A stretch of DNA of 64,000 nucleotides from Bretschneidera sinensis (GCA_023935145.1 CM043705.1:19025001-19089000), one strand, 5' to 3'; counted from the stretch's first letter, positions 11,183 through 24,730 are shown. Made by a program: numbers and translations. The notes: generated by a model from the sequence alone, not told the origin.

Positions 11183-11310
11183 CATCCATTACTTTTGGTT
11201 ATCTCTTCACAGCCTTCTGCCACTACTGTGTGCAAAATTATCCTCAGCAGAACCGTTCGTGTTCAACTTCAATCAACGTGGGTTAAGTGGAACCCGATGA
11301 ACAAGAATTT
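11183..11310 (-). pseudogene. RNase H-like (RVT_3-type) relic, N-terminal half
   Basis: The minus strand shows LKLNTNGSAEDNFAHSSG, matching the usual opening of the RVT_3 domain (a WVKLNTDGS-type strand with the first catalytic Asp, here Asn). A frameshift and a degraded glycine-rich segment (GCEEITKSNG) follow and run into the CATCC target duplication. It continues into the C-terminal half at 1529-1217 on the other side of the gypsy element. The Trp before LKL is a stop codon. Confidence 0.6.
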
Positions 11311-11869
11311 GAGGTATTGCAAGGCTTGAAAATTGGAGTAGGGAACTCGTAAAGTTTGAAAAATGTGTCATTATAAAGCTTAGATGAAGAAAGAGCCTTA
11401 TTTAAAAAAAATGTGCTTATTTATTGTATTCCACATGTTTTGAATAAAATAAAGGAAGAGACAAATCCATGAAATATTATGGGAATAAAAAAGAGTGGAT
11501 GTTACATGTACGTGACTATATGTGTTCGTCAAGAAAAAATTGGAACAAACTAAGAAATCAAACTTGCTAAAATGAAAGAAAAAAAAATGTTGCCACTATA
11601 TTGAAAATCTTGGCCAAAACATGCTAGTTTTGTCTAGGTATTCAAACTTTCGAAAATAACTTCCAAAACTCAGGAAAAAGATTTATTTAGTGCTTTTATT
11701 TTTATTGAATTTGCCACATCATCGCCTTTGGACACATTTGATCAAATATATCATAATTTGGTCAGGACTTCTATTCTTTGTCCAGAACATCCTGCACACG
11801 ACCGAATATTTTACCCTGCATAAACCCAAAACTTCAATAACTTGTTTTGGGCCTATGCTATGTAATGTT
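11311..11869. other. No gene seen
   Basis: This is AT-rich sequence without recognisable coding, RNA-gene or repeat structure. Confidence 0.5.
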
Positions 11870-13260
11870 GTAAGTTTACGATATAGATACACAATAAAAA
11901 TTTAAAATTTCTCTATAACAAAATATTTGATCTCATGAATTTCTCTACGAATATATTAGAATGATAATCCATCTCTATACAAAGTTAGAGATTTATACCT
12001 TTATGAAGATTCTGGTTGAGAATTTAGTGTATAGTTCACAAGCCATTAAACGTCTGACCTCCAAGAGTATCCACACGAGCAACCAAAAACAAAGATCTTA
12101 TTCTCTGGGATGTCAAACACCATACAAATAGGAGGACTAGGACTGGCTGAAAATTGGCTTTTGAAGGAGAGTCTATAATCCAATTTTAGTCTAACAACAA
12201 TTGTTTTACTCATAAAAGCTCTATGATTTCTAGAATTTTAATTAAACCCCTAGTTTAACTAATTCTTAGAAATCTATCTATTAGCTTATTAGCCCTTTAG
12301 ATTCAATATTATGCTGACAATATGTTGTAACTTTTACAAAACAATTGGATCCTATCCAATTAATTAAAACTATTTTTAATTTTAATTAGAATTAATACTC
12401 TTTTAATTCTCTATTTAATTAAGAATTAATTACAATTAATTCTTAAGGGCTTCTACTTGTCATGATTGACTCCTAACAGTATGTCATGGCTACCTAGACA
12501 ATATGAATTAATGTGAACCTTCCTGTTGATAGTTACCGTACAATTCAATCATTCCATCATGCAATGTCCGTGATTAAACTTAAGGCATAAATTTACTGTC
12601 AAGCCTTAATTATTTAATCATATGTATCTCGATCTCAAGTCCATAACTTAAATAGTGAAGTTAAAAACTCCTTTCTAATTTTCACCCCACCATGGCTAAG
12701 AAATTTTCAAGTTATGGCTTAGTCAGATCACATAAGATATTCTCTCTTTTACTGAGAGTGATGAATCTTCTATTGTACAATCACAAGCCTCCATACATAA
12801 GTAGTCATTCTCAATTACTACCCTTATGTAACCTATGATTAGGATCACATTTAAGTAGCATCAAAGCATAATGACATATACACGAGGCATTTGTCTTAAG
12901 TCCAAGGATCACTTGTACAACTGCAACGTAAGAATTCCTATTAATAGCTACTAAAATGTCCATTAGGAATTTCTTAGTCGAGTTAGTTTGGAGCACATAT
13001 TCTCTAACAAGCACCTACATAACTTGTTTTAGTTTCTCACATAGTAGTGACTGTGAGATCAACTATTTGAGGAAACATAGTATGTAATAATATATTTGGA
13101 TTCACTAATGTCTTTCTTAGTGATCCTATGATTAAGAAAATTTAAGAATAAAGTTTAAGGAAACACATCTCACTAGCATGATTGCATCATGATGTTTATT
13201 TCTATTACTCTTATTCTATAGGCTTTATCATGTAATGAACATGTAACAATTTTTAATGAA
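11870..13260 (-). repeat. Copia LTR / 3' end copy in minus orientation
   Basis: The reverse complement of this block matches 54291-55150 over several landmarks: GCTCGTGTGGATA, the GGTATAAA box, ATATTCGTAGAG, CCTATGATTA and the 'tttatcatgtaatg' block. At 54.3 kb the same sequence follows a Copia RNase H relic, so this is the LTR region of that family in the opposite orientation, without coding sequence. Exact ends are not clear. Confidence 0.65.
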
Positions 13261-16200
13261 CATGATAAATAAGATAAATTTCATTCATTAATATTATTGT
13301 GAATAAATTAATAAGATCAATTGACAAGTAACATGCTCATAACATCAAATGATATTGGCTTGTAGGGTACACTACTATCAAATGGGCCCGACAGAATTCT
13401 CCAAATTTTAGTTGGCTTCTCTCTAGATTGAATGGAGTTCTTAAGCCAATACCTTCTTGATTCGACTGGGTTTTTTTTTCTTTTTACATAATTTTTATGT
13501 ATATTTAAGCCAAAAATAATATAAAGCATATTTAGGATTTAAACTACTTTGTTCAGACAAAATGAGACTAAACAATCAATGACACAAAAAGGTGTATTAT
13601 CTGTCATGTTATTCGTTTCCTAAACTAACTTTTTGTTTAATTCCAACCATAAATTAAAAACATATATTAAATCAATTCTAATTTAATTTATCTAACAAGA
13701 AATTAATTCAAACTCAAATGCAATCTACACCCTCTCTTTCGGTCTATTTCTAGGTTACACAAAAGGGATAACCTTCCTTTATCTTATAACTCCTAAATTA
13801 AAGGTAAGACATGATTCTAAGTTCGTACTTCAATTGGGTAAATCACAAATTCATTTTTACATTTTAGTCTTAATTAAAATTCAGTCCACTAATTTACAAT
13901 TCAGATAACCAACTTCAAAAGATTAGTGTATATCTTACAAATAAGTCTTTATTGGTAAATTATCTCCAAAAGGCATCTAAAATGCTTATGTGGAATTTTT
14001 AATGATAAAAATGTCCTTGATTAAGTGTTCATATGCTATGCACATGGTTTTTAACTTGTCCTATTTTTTTGATGTTTTGGAGAGGGCAAGCCCACAGGAA
14101 AAACATACCTGGGCCAATTGACTCGAAGCATGTCATTACAGAGATGAATCTCAAAGCCCAATGGACAGGAAGGATAAATCATCAAACCGAAAGGTACACT
14201 GTCACATCAATCAGCACACTGATTAGCTTTTATTTGGGCATGAGTAATATGGCAACTCTAGTCCTTGTTTATCATCTTACTGTAGGAAATTATCAGGTTA
14301 CAATTAGAATCAATTGTACGTGGATTTATACCAATTTTTTAGATAGCAACTTGAGTATCTGAATCATATATGACCTTCCAAAATCCCATATTCAAAGCCA
14401 AAATAACCCATGATATATACCTTAGATCTCAACATACAGAATGGACCATATACCCATGTTCACAGAAAACCCACCAATCCACTCACCAAATATGTTACAA
14501 ATGAGACCCCTTGCCACCAAGACACGCCCCATTTGTAGATGCATGTCAGTACTGATTTTCACATAATCAAATGATAAAGCACACCAACTAATATTAATAT
14601 TGGTCTTTGGACACTTTGATTTTCTATTAAGTGCCCTCTCATTTCCTCAAAAAAGTATAAAGCTCGACTCACAACATATAAACAGGAACAATTTGTTTCC
14701 TCAAACACTAAGAGAATACATGCTTGCCGAATTTCCCAACAAACTTAAAGGAATATGAACCAACCATGAGACCATATAGATATGGTTATCTGTGAGGACC
14801 TATAAGCATCCAACTTCATTTCAAATCTTAGAATGAGCCACGTATGGAGCTCGTTGATGAGAATTAGATCCTAAAATGCTCAGATTTGGACAAAAATGAG
14901 AACCAAAACTTCATTTTTTTATAAGAAACTAATTGCAAACCTAACCTGAAGCCAAAAAGCCCAATTAGACCTAAAAACAGCCCAACAAAGCCTAAAAACC
15001 ATGCCAAAGACAAAAATCTATGTAAATTACCCAAAAACCCGAACCAGAATCAAAGCTCAGACCCATTAGGTCGATCAGCCCAAAGCTCAGACCAATCGGT
15101 CTAGTCAATGAACCGATCGACTCTATTGTCCAATTGATTGGTCCATGATCGTTACACAAACAACAACTTTATTCCTAGCTTCATCCTTGTGGTCCTATCT
15201 CCATTGATTAATGAGCTCTTTAAAGAATTTTTTTATGATAACTTTTCAATAACTTATTTAACCATAAATTAACCATCCTTTACATTATTATCCCTTATTT
15301 ACCCTATAAATACCCTGTCATATTCACCTACATTGGATAGACATACTCTTAGCCCCTTAGCCAAAGCTCTAGCAATTTTCTTCTATGCAACCTACACACT
15401 TCCTCACCTATTTTGCTGAAACTCTAGCCATTTTACCATGAAATCATTACCTTGGGTATATTTGGATTAGATTGTTGTAATAGGTTGGGGCTTACCATTA
15501 TCCCTTACCTTCACACCTCGATCACTAGCCAAAGCTCCCATAGAATTATAATTGGTTCATTTCATCATAATCAAAGACAAGGATCGAGTTCATCCATCTC
15601 CAAGGAGCTTGTGGATCTTTGAGGGCAACACTAGCACCCTACACGTGGCATCTCAAAGGCGTCACTAAAGGTTAGTATTTTTAGATAAGAATGTATAGAC
15701 CATAACTTTTTCTAAGTTCGATCAGTATGCATGCTAAGTTATTTGAACATCATTGATAACATGATGATAAAATGATTTTGTATGCTAATTAGTCTAGGAT
15801 TTGATTACGTTGTTATAATGAGTTTATATGTCATGAAAATTAGATTCATAATAATATTTTTGTAACCAATCCCCATATGTTGGTGCAATGATTTCATGTT
15901 TTAGAAAATGATATTTGATTTATGCTCATTATTTGTAACTTTATGTTGTCATTTCAAAATAAACTGCAACTGGTGCACCCGAATTGATCTATCCATTTAG
16001 GTAATCGATCATGCACACCCTAGATCCAATTAGTCAATCCCCTATTTAGGCAAAAAATTTTACTCTATTCATCTCTATTTTTCATTTGCATGTTCTTTCG
16101 TATTTAAAAGTTTTCTTAATATGCTTAAAATGCTCATTGTGATCATGTTTGCCCTCTTTTAATATTTTATTCCATCTCCTTTTAATTTTATATCTCTACC

Positions 16201-18667
16201 ATTTTATAAATTGTTGTTTGAAAAGCAAATCAATTGATTAGGTTCATTCATTAGGAAGAAAATGATGTCCAACAGTCAAGTGTTGGGTCAGTAATCTCCA
16301 AGTATATATACTTCTCCTCCATTTGTGATGCTTTATTAAATTATCTTCCTTCCTTGAAATAAATTGTATTTGTATATTCATTGAATTCTAGTGTGTAGTA
16401 GGATAAATTTACTTAGTTTTTAAATACTTATCCTATAATATAAAGAGCCAGGATTCGACTTAAATGAGAGGGGAAGCTCTAATTCCTTCTTTTCTCACAT
16501 TTCGAATCTCCTTTGCCTAAGAATCTCATGCACATATCAATGACAAGTGATTTTGTCTCTTTAAAGGTCAAATGACGATTTCTTACCCATCATTCTTGCT
16601 CTGTGCTTGGATAACATAAGACCAAAATATAGAAAGCATGCCATGACCTAGAAGAGCTTTACTTTTAGGGAACTCTCTTACTAATTGACAAAGAGTGGTG
16701 TAGGGAACGACACCTATAAGGCCCACAAAAATTCAAAATCAAGTCTTTAAGATTCAATTTATAAAAATTGGAATGAGGAGGGTCTGGGATAATGCTCTAC
16801 CAAACTTAGCAAAACCAAAAACAATCATATGGCAAGTGAAGAGAAAACTCTTCATGTTGATAGAACTGAAGACATAAAAGATCTTGGTGGATAACTTTAC
16901 TCACAAGAAGATTCTCGGTAAGGATATGGTCATTAGTCACCAGCCAAAGGAAAGTCTTGTTTATTTGAGGATAGCTAGTTTTCCGAATTTTTTCTCAATT
17001 ACTCTCATTGGAAAGATAATTTCATTATCTCTAGTTTATCTTCTTTCACTTTGCACCTTTGTATCACACACTTGATGCTAGTTCTTGGTCTTGGAGAAAA
17101 AAAAAACATTTGTTGCTAAAGAGAAAAATAGATGTCGATGTAAGAATAAAAACTATTTGTTTGGCTTCTTCAATTTATAAAACATATTTGAGTTGAGTTT
17201 TTTGCTTTATAAGAAGCCATTTTTTTTATACAAGTTGGTTTTGTGTTTTATTTTTAAACTTTCTTCCTTTAAATTAGTTATGCATTATAGACACCTAATT
17301 TCATTCTAATTATTAGAACGAATCATGTGTGGAGCTCAATGATTAAATTTTAGTCCTGAGAAATTTAAAAGTGGATTTCACATTATGATTCTCTGCATGA
17401 ATCACGAGGAAACACCTTTTTTTCACCTCTTTGTTTCTCTTGCTATAAGTATATGTGTAATTGTATATCTAATCTATCCAATGAAATTTTCATTATTTGT
17501 CACGAATAGACGCAACAAGTAAAGAATTTTTTATATATGGAAAATAAATTTTTGGTTATCTAGTAATAATTGATTTATTGAATTAATTATTTTTTATAAA
17601 ATAAAAATAAAAATAAAGAAAAGATAAAGGACATGAATACAACTAAAAGCAACGATGCTTTGATTCATATAGTTAGAAGGAATCGCTTTCAGACAATATG
17701 TCTGACTTCATTCCTTAATTGTCTGTACTACTCATTTTATTATTTGGATATTTAAAATAAAATAATTATTTTTTATGCAATACTATAAAATAAATAATTA
17801 AAATTTAATATCTCGATGTCACATTAAAAATATTTTAGTCCATAAATACATAATCATTCATGATAACCAAAAATGATCTTTACCTCAATAGAAAATACTA
17901 TAAGTATCTCACGTTAAACTTTAGTTATTGATGTTTGGCTTATATTTTTCAAATATTTGTGGCAACAATAATATCGTTGGACCACTTATTAATATTTTTA
18001 TGATGCATGGTTAATATTACTTTAATTTTTTATTGATAATATTTTTATGTAAATATCGATTTAAAAATATATTAACATTTTCAATACGTAACATTAATTA
18101 TTTCATGTTTGTTGAGTTGAAATTTTGCATAAAATTAGATATAGCATAAGTAAATATGGTAGTAATTAGATTCGACAATAAGTAAATATGAAAATAATCA
18201 AATACGATGGCAAAAAGTAGTAAAATAAGATTCAGTAATATAGAGGCCCACATATGAGAGTGGGATGAGGATAAGGAGAATGACACAATGTTGGGGAATG
18301 CACAGAGGCAATGGGATTAGCTTCCAACAATAAAAGTGGGAAATAGTGTGTCTTAAATAGTATTAATTGCCTTAACGAATGTGTTCACGATGGTGGTGAA
18401 ACACGATTTGTTGGTGGCCATGGATCACGGAGAAAAGCACAAGATACCAATATGATGTTGGGTGTGCTTTGAGATGAGGTAGTGCAGGGTATGTAGTGAC
18501 AAAGAAGCACTTTTTTATAAGCTTTAATTGAGGTAGCTAGTGGCCTTTAGTGTTTGGAGGCCATAATATTTGTTGGTAAAGAAGAAACTAGAACTGAAGT
18601 GTGCTTTATTTCTCTTTCAGTATAACAAAGGGAACTTTTGTATTTGCTCTTAGCTTGGTATTACTGT
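13261..18667. other. Gene-free region, probably old repeat debris
   Basis: I see no open frame with protein similarity in 5.4 kb. The stretch around 15290-15400 (CCCTATAAATACCC and downstream) looks like an LTR promoter. A motif of the form 'agaatgagccacgtatggagctc' near 14830 is echoed near 17310, which could mark two old LTR starts. Neither can be proved by eye. Confidence 0.4.
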
Positions 18668-19516
18668 TGTTGGGATTTGTCAAGGAATTAAACGGATGAA
18701 AAGTTTAGCATCAGGTCGAGGTTGTGCGCCACGGCCTCCAACAAGTGGAGAAAGTCCTCCTTCAGGTGCATGCTGCGGCACAGACCAGCCACGCCACGGC
18801 CTCTAGCAAGGCAGCAAGTTTCCCCTCTTCTAAGCCTCAGCACGCCCTGTTCTGAGCCTCAGCACGAAGCACATCTGACACCAATTTTTAAGCACTTTGA
18901 GATGGTGCGTGCGACTTGGTTAAAACGCACAGGATTACTTAGACTCTTAGAGAGCCATTGGTCTTTGGTTTTTGAGATCTAAGGGTTGAAATTAATCTCA
19001 AAGATTGGATGAGGAAGTCATTACTATATATAAAGGGTCTTCTAACAACAAGTGAAGACATCATCTCAACACAAGAGTGTGCAAGTGTGAGTGAAATAGA
19101 ACAGATGGTGTGTGAGAATGCAAAGACACTAAACACAAGAGAGACTTATTCTAGGGAGGCTGGTTTCTTTAGAGAGAGAGTAGTATAGATTGGAGATTCA
19201 AGAGCTTTGTAATTGGAATTTTCTTAGGAAAAATTCCAAGGAAACATTTAGTCCTTATCACTTTCTTTTCTCTTCTTTCGTTCTTCAAGAACAAGAGGGT
19301 TCTTGAAGAGGTTTGCTGTAATTGTAAGAACTCCATTGATTTAGTGCAGAAAGCTCAGAGGAGCTCACGGGGACGTAGGCACATTGTCGAACCTCGATAA
19401 CAATTGCTTATGTTCTTTCTTTGATTGTTTGATTCCTATTTCTTACAAGTCATTATGGACTTGGGTGTTTGGAAAGATCACAACCTGGGATTCCGCAAGA
19501 AGGTGATTTTCCAACA
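18668..19516 (+). repeat. 5' LTR of Copia A
   Basis: The 849-bp repeat starts TGTTGGGATTTGTC and ends TTTTCCAACA. A TATATATAAAG box lies near 19024, where an LTR promoter is expected. Confidence 0.92.
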
Positions 19517-19517
19517 G

Positions 19518-19529
19518 TGGTATCAAAGC
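19518..19529 (+). promoter_or_regulatory. Primer-binding site of Copia A
   Basis: TGGTATCAAAGC lies one base after the LTR and differs by one base from the initiator tRNA-Met complement. Confidence 0.85.
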
Positions 19530-19759
19530 TTTGGACAGCGGGTATCAGAGCTGGAACAGAAGGTATCAGAGCAAGACTCCAAAGAATCAAAGGTCAACTT
19601 CTTGGGTGATTCAAGAACGGTGCTAGGATCAAGATCTGATTGGGTTCTTGAGGGTAATTCAAGAACGGTGCTGGGATCAAGATCTGATCGAGTTCTTGAG
19701 ATTTAGAAGTTGGAAAGAAATTGTGGGTGCTGTATAAATCTTGGGATTTTTTCCGCAAG

Positions 19760-20640
19760 ATGGGTTCAAATTTCATTGTTGAGAAGTTTGATGGAAAGGG
19801 ACACTTTGCCCTTTGGAAGCAGAAAATCAATGCTGTTCTTATGCAACAAAAGGTGGACTTGGCTATTGGAGAAGATGACGATTTTTCAGCAAGTATCACG
19901 GAGGTCCAGCGGATTGAGATGAAGAAGATAGCGTATAGCACCATCTTTCTACACATGTTGGATAGTGTGACAAGAGAATGAGGAGATTCGGAAGATCCAG
20001 TTGTCATATGGAAAAAACTAGATGAGTTGTTTCTTACCAAAACTCTCCCTAATAAGATTTATCTTCTTAAACAAATCTTTGCTTTTAAAATGGATCCTAA
20101 TAAAGAGTTGTAAGATAATCTTGATGTGTTTAATAAACTAGTTCAGGATTTGGCTAGTTGTAGTATAACATTCCCGAATGAACAATTGGCTATTATGTTA
20201 TTGAATTATCTTCCTGATTATTTTGAAAGTTTGATTAATGCTATTGAATATGGAAGAGATACACTAACCAAGGAAATTGTGATCAATGCTATAAGGGCTC
20301 ATGATTTCAAAGCCAAGATGAGGGAAGCATCAAGTGGAGAAGGGTTATTCATTAGAGGAAGGCCAGTAACTCGGAATGGTAGTAGCATCCATGGAAACTA
20401 CCGGGAGAAATCAAAAGGTAGAGGGCAGAGCCATGGGAGAGCACACTCCAAACCAAGATTCGGAGGAAAGAGATGCTACTACTATAATAAGGAGGGTCAT
20501 TTCAAGAAAGATTACAAGAAGAAGTTGTGGGATGAGAGAGGAAGAAACCATACCAACAATGGAGAGACTTTGATTGCCAAGAAAAAACAGCAAGATGATG
20601 TTCTTGTCGTGTGCTCAAATGTGAGCAGGAGGCAAGGCAG
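19760..20640 (+). pseudogene. Copia A gag, broken
   Basis: This starts with MGSNFIVEKFDGKGHFALWK, the N-terminus of Tork-type Gag, and runs in one frame to the knuckle. Premature stops are at 19979 and 20111; the corresponding codons in element B are TGC and CAA. The CCHC knuckle is degraded: its second and last cysteines are tyrosines (CYYYNKEGHFKKDY). Gag would form the particle and bind RNA. Confidence 0.88.
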
Positions 20641-22030
20641 CGAAAAATGGATCCTGGATTCTGGGTGCACTTATTACATGTGCCCTTACAGGGATTGGTT
20701 CAAGAATTTCTAGGAAACCAATGATGTAAAGGTTTTCTTGGGGAATGATACTTCTTGCCAAGTGAGGGGGATAGGAGACATCCAATTGATGACGTTTGAT
20801 GGAGTCACAAGGCTGTTGCGGAATGTGAGGTATCTTCCAAATTTGAGAAGAAATTTGATCTCATTAGTACAAATAGATTCTATGGGGTACTTATACAAAG
20901 CAGAGGTAGGAAAGATCAAGGTAACCAAGGGATCTTTGATAGTGATCAAAGCAGTAATAAAGGATGGTCTCTCTGAAATGATCAGAGAGACAGAAATCAA
21001 GGATCAAGCAGCAAGCTTGATGGCTGAGATGATAAGGTAATACTTTGGCACAATCGCTTGGGATATATGAGCAAAAAGGGCCTACAAATTCTCAGCAAGG
21101 ATGGATTGCTTGATGGTGACAAGGTAGAGAAACTTGATTTCTGCAAGAGTTGTGTTCTTGGGAAGCAACATCGGGTCAGCTTCAGCACTGGAGTGCACAA
21201 GTCTAAGGGTATTCTTGACTACATTCATGCGGATCGTTGGGGACCAGCAAGAAAACCAACAAAAGGAGGTAATTGTTACTTTTTGTCTTTAATTGATGAT
21301 TATTCAAGAAAGGTTTGGGTTTATTTACTTAAAAATAAATCGGATGCTTTGAATAAATTTGTGGTGTGAAAAAAGCTGGAAGAAACTCAAATGGGCAGGG
21401 TAGTTAAGGTTTTAAGAACCGATAATGGCTTAGAATTTATTAACAAGGAACTTAATCAATTCTGTAAGTTAAATGGGATTCTAAGACATAGAATGGTTGT
21501 GAAAACCCCTCAGCAAAATGGAGTTGCTGAAAGGATTAATAAAACCCTTATAGAAAAGGTTAGGTGCATGATTATAGGATCCGGATTACCCAAATGTTTT
21601 TTGGGGGAAGCTGTGTCTATTATTGTGTATTTGGTTAATAGATCACCCTCTAGGGCTGTGGACCTTAAGACTCCCAAGGAGATGTGGAGTAGAAAACCCC
21701 CTGAGTTGAACAACTTTAGGACTTTTGGATGTGCTACGGTTGCACATCAAAAGGATGATAAACTTAGCCCAAGATCTAAAAAATGTGTGTTTCTAGGATA
21801 TAGGGAAGAGGATAAGGGGTATAGGTTGTGGTCTTTAGAGCCAAAAGTATTTAAACTCATAATAAGTAGGGATGTCATTTTTAATGAGCATTTATTTCCC
21901 TATTTGGAGAAAATTAACCCTGTTGGGCATAGTGAGCAAACTTATTCGATATTCGTGGAGCATAGCATCAAGGAAAATTCAGTTCATGTAGAGTAAGGAA
22001 GGCAAGAGGATTCGGATCAGGAAAAGCCCA
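20641..22030 (+). pseudogene. Copia A protease and integrase, broken
   Basis: The protease active-site region WILDSGCTYYMC is intact. Integrase follows with CKSCVLGKQ (zinc-binding end), [13 protein letters not shown] and LRTDNGLEF (acidic core), then NGVAERINKT with the third catalytic residue. Stops occur at 20711 and 21994. A one-base deletion near 21028 shifts frame just before the zinc-binding histidines, and another shift falls near 21370. Confidence 0.88.
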
Positions 22031-22131
22031 TTGATGAAGGCCAAGCTTAGGACACTCATGAGGAGGCTGAACTAGAAGGGGATGATGCAGCAAGTCAGAA
22101 TGACTATCAACTCACAAGGGACCGGGAAAGA

Positions 22132-22758
22132 ATGCTGGTCAGACCACCTTTGAGATATGGTTTTGTGGATGCAATTATAGCAGCTTATTATTCAGAAGGA
22201 GGGATAAGTGAACCAAAAACTTACATTGATGCCATGGGATGTAAGGATTCTTCAAGATGGAAGCTAGCTATGGAGGAGAAAATGGATTCTTTGAGGAAAA
22301 ACAACTCTTGGGAATTGGTGCACATTCCAAAAAAACAGAGAGTTGTACATTATAAGTGGATTTACAAGATCAAAAAAGGGAACCCTCCAGGGGATGAAGT
22401 CTGGTACAAGGCTAGGCTTGTGGCGAAGGGTTTCACGCAAAGAGAAGGCATAGATTTCATAGAAATATTCTCACCTGGACACAAGGTGGAGGAAATGGTG
22501 AGTATCCTAATCTATGCTGATGATATGCTGTTGGTTGATAACAGCAGTAAGAGGATAAAAAGATTGAAGTCTCAACTCAGTTCGGAGTTTGAGAGGAAGG
22601 ATCTAGGCTTTGCACAAAAGATTATTGGGATGAGAATAATCTAGGAAAAGGAGAGAAACAAGTTGAAGGTTTCTCAGTCTTCCAACATAGAAAAGATGCT
22701 GTATAAGTTTTCTATGGAAGATGGTAAACCAGTGAGATTCCCCTTGCTAGTCATTTCA
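22132..22758 (+). pseudogene. Copia A reverse transcriptase with internal deletion
   Basis: The segment opens with the RT N-terminus (WKLAMEEKMDSLRKNNSWEL, then WIYKIKKG and ARLVAKGFTQREGIDF). At about 22475 it jumps in frame from IFSPG to HKVEEM, omitting the 98 codons present in element B between 26590 and 26883, which hold the central RT motifs. The YADDMLLV metal-binding box remains. The frame ends at 22642, and homology stops at the Copia B insertion point. Confidence 0.9.
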
Positions 22759-23648
22759 TGTTGGTGTTTGTTTAAGGTTTAAACATGGTTTGACAAGGTT
22801 CTTCATTACACTTTGGTGCCTCAGCACACAAAGTGTGCGCCTCAGTGCACAGTAAGTCAAAGAAGTGCAACATCAGGTCAGGTCGCGGCACCCAACATGG
22901 AGGAAGCTTGGAGGAGGTGTGCATCGTGGCTCCGCGTCCCCCAAGCCGCGGAACCCAGAGAGTGATGCATGTGTGCTCTGGCTTGAGTTACGACCTGCCC
23001 TGTTCTGGGCCGTGGTGCCAGGCACACTGAGACTAGTCTCTTCAACCTTTTGAAAGGTGTGTGGGGCATGAACCAAAATGCACAGGATCACTAAGGATTA
23101 ATGAAGGGCTATGATTGAATGGTCCTTAAGATCTAAGGGTAGAGATTGACTTCAAAGATTGGCTCAAGAAGTGGTGCACTATATAAAGGGTCATCTAGCT
23201 TCAATCTTGAGAACAAGTGAGACACAAGACATACAAGTGATCATCATACAAGAGAATTCAAGTGCAAGTGTGAGAGTGCAAAGACACAAAACACAGGAGA
23301 GGTACTAGAATAGATCTCAAAAGAGAGGCTGGTTATAAAGAGAGAGTAGCATAGATTGGGTAGAGGGCTTTGTAATAGTTCTTATCACTTTCTTTCTTCT
23401 CTTCTTTGGTTCTTCAAGAACTTGATATTCTTGAAGGGGTGTTGCTAAAATCTGTAAGAAATCATTGATTTAGTGTAAAGAGTTCAGAGGAACTCACAGG
23501 GACGTAGGCTATTGCCGAACCTCAATAACAATTGCTGTGTTCTTTCTTTTCTTTGATTTCTACTTCTGTTTCGATTTATTACAAGTCACTCTAGACTTGG
23601 GTGTTTGGAAGATCACCACCTGGGCATCTTGAAGGTGATTTCCCAACA
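22759..23648 (+). repeat. 5' LTR of Copia B
   Basis: The 890-bp repeat is homologous in its second half to the element A LTR but has a distinct 5' part. It includes the block ACTATATAAAGGG near 23180. Confidence 0.9.
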
Positions 23649-23649
23649 G

Positions 23650-23661
23650 TGGTATCAGAGC
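23650..23661 (+). promoter_or_regulatory. Primer-binding site of Copia B
   Basis: TGGTATCAGAGC, the exact initiator tRNA-Met complement, lies one base after the LTR. Confidence 0.92.
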
Positions 23662-23893
23662 TTTGGTGAGTGGGTATCGGAGCTGGAACAGAAGGTATCG
23701 GAGTCAAGATTCCAAGAATCAAAGATCAACTTCTTAGGTGATTCAAGAGCAGAGTAAAGATCAAGATCTTATCGTGTTCTTGAGGGTGATTCAAGAACGG
23801 TATTAAGATCAATCTTCGATCGTATTCTTGAGGTTTAGAAGAAGTTGGAAAGAAATTATGGGTACTGCATAAATCTAGGATTTTCTCCGCAAG

Positions 23894-24730
23894 ATGGCTT
23901 CAAATTTCATTGTTGAGAAGTTTGATGGAAAATGAGACTTTGCCTTTTGGAAGCGGAAGATCAAAGCGGTTCTTATGCAACAAAAGGTGGACTTGGCTAT
24001 TGGAGAAGATGATGCTTTTCTAGCAAGTATCACGGAAGTCCAGCGGATTGAGATGAAGAAGATGGTGTACAGCACCATTTTTTTGCACATGTCGGATAGT
24101 GTCATAAGGGAGTGCGGAGACTCGGAAGATCCTGCTATCATATGGAAGAAACTAGATGAGTTGTTTCTTACCAAAACTCTCCCTAATAAGATTTATCTTC
24201 TTAAAAAATCTTTGCTTGTAAAATGGATCCTAATAAAGAGTTGCAAGATAATCTTGATGTGTTTAATAAGCTAGTTCAAGATTTGAATAGCTGTAGCATA
24301 ACATTCCCGGATGAACAATTGGCTGTTATTTTGTTAAATTCTCTTCCTGATTGTTTTGATAATTTGATTAATGTAATTGAATATGGAAGAGATACTTTAA
24401 TCAAGGAAATTGTGATCAATGCCATAAGGGCTCATGATTTCAAAGCCAAGATGAGGGAAGCATAAAGTGAAGAAGGGCTGTTCGTTAGAGGAAGCCAATA
24501 ACTCAGAATGGCAGTAGTATTCATGGCAACTACCGAGAGAAATTAAGAGGTAGAGGGTGGAGCCATGGGAGATCTCATTCCAAACTGAGATTTGGAGGAA
24601 AGAGATGCTTCTACTGCAACAAGGAGGGACATTTCAGAAAAAATTGCAAGCAGAAGATGTGGGATGAGAGAGGAAGAAGCGATACCAACAATAGAGAGGC
24701 TTTAGTTGACAAAGGAGAACAGTAAAATGA
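23894..24730 (+). pseudogene. Copia B gag, broken
   Basis: The start resembles element A (MASNFIVEKFDGK), followed at once by a nonsense codon. The body from 23975 includes MQQKVDLAIGEDD and WKKLDELFLTKTLPNK. A one-base loss near 24213 shifts frame, and another stop falls at 24463. The zinc knuckle near 24608 is intact in sequence (CFYCNKEGHFRKNC), unlike in element A. Confidence 0.88.

Noticed and set aside
14033..14362. 109-codon open frame
   Set aside because: No similarity to any family, no neighbouring exons, and located in gene-free repeat debris.
18722..18982. Arg/Ser-rich open frame in the Copia A LTR
   Set aside because: It recurs in the 3' LTR because LTRs are duplicated; it is LTR sequence and not a protein gene.
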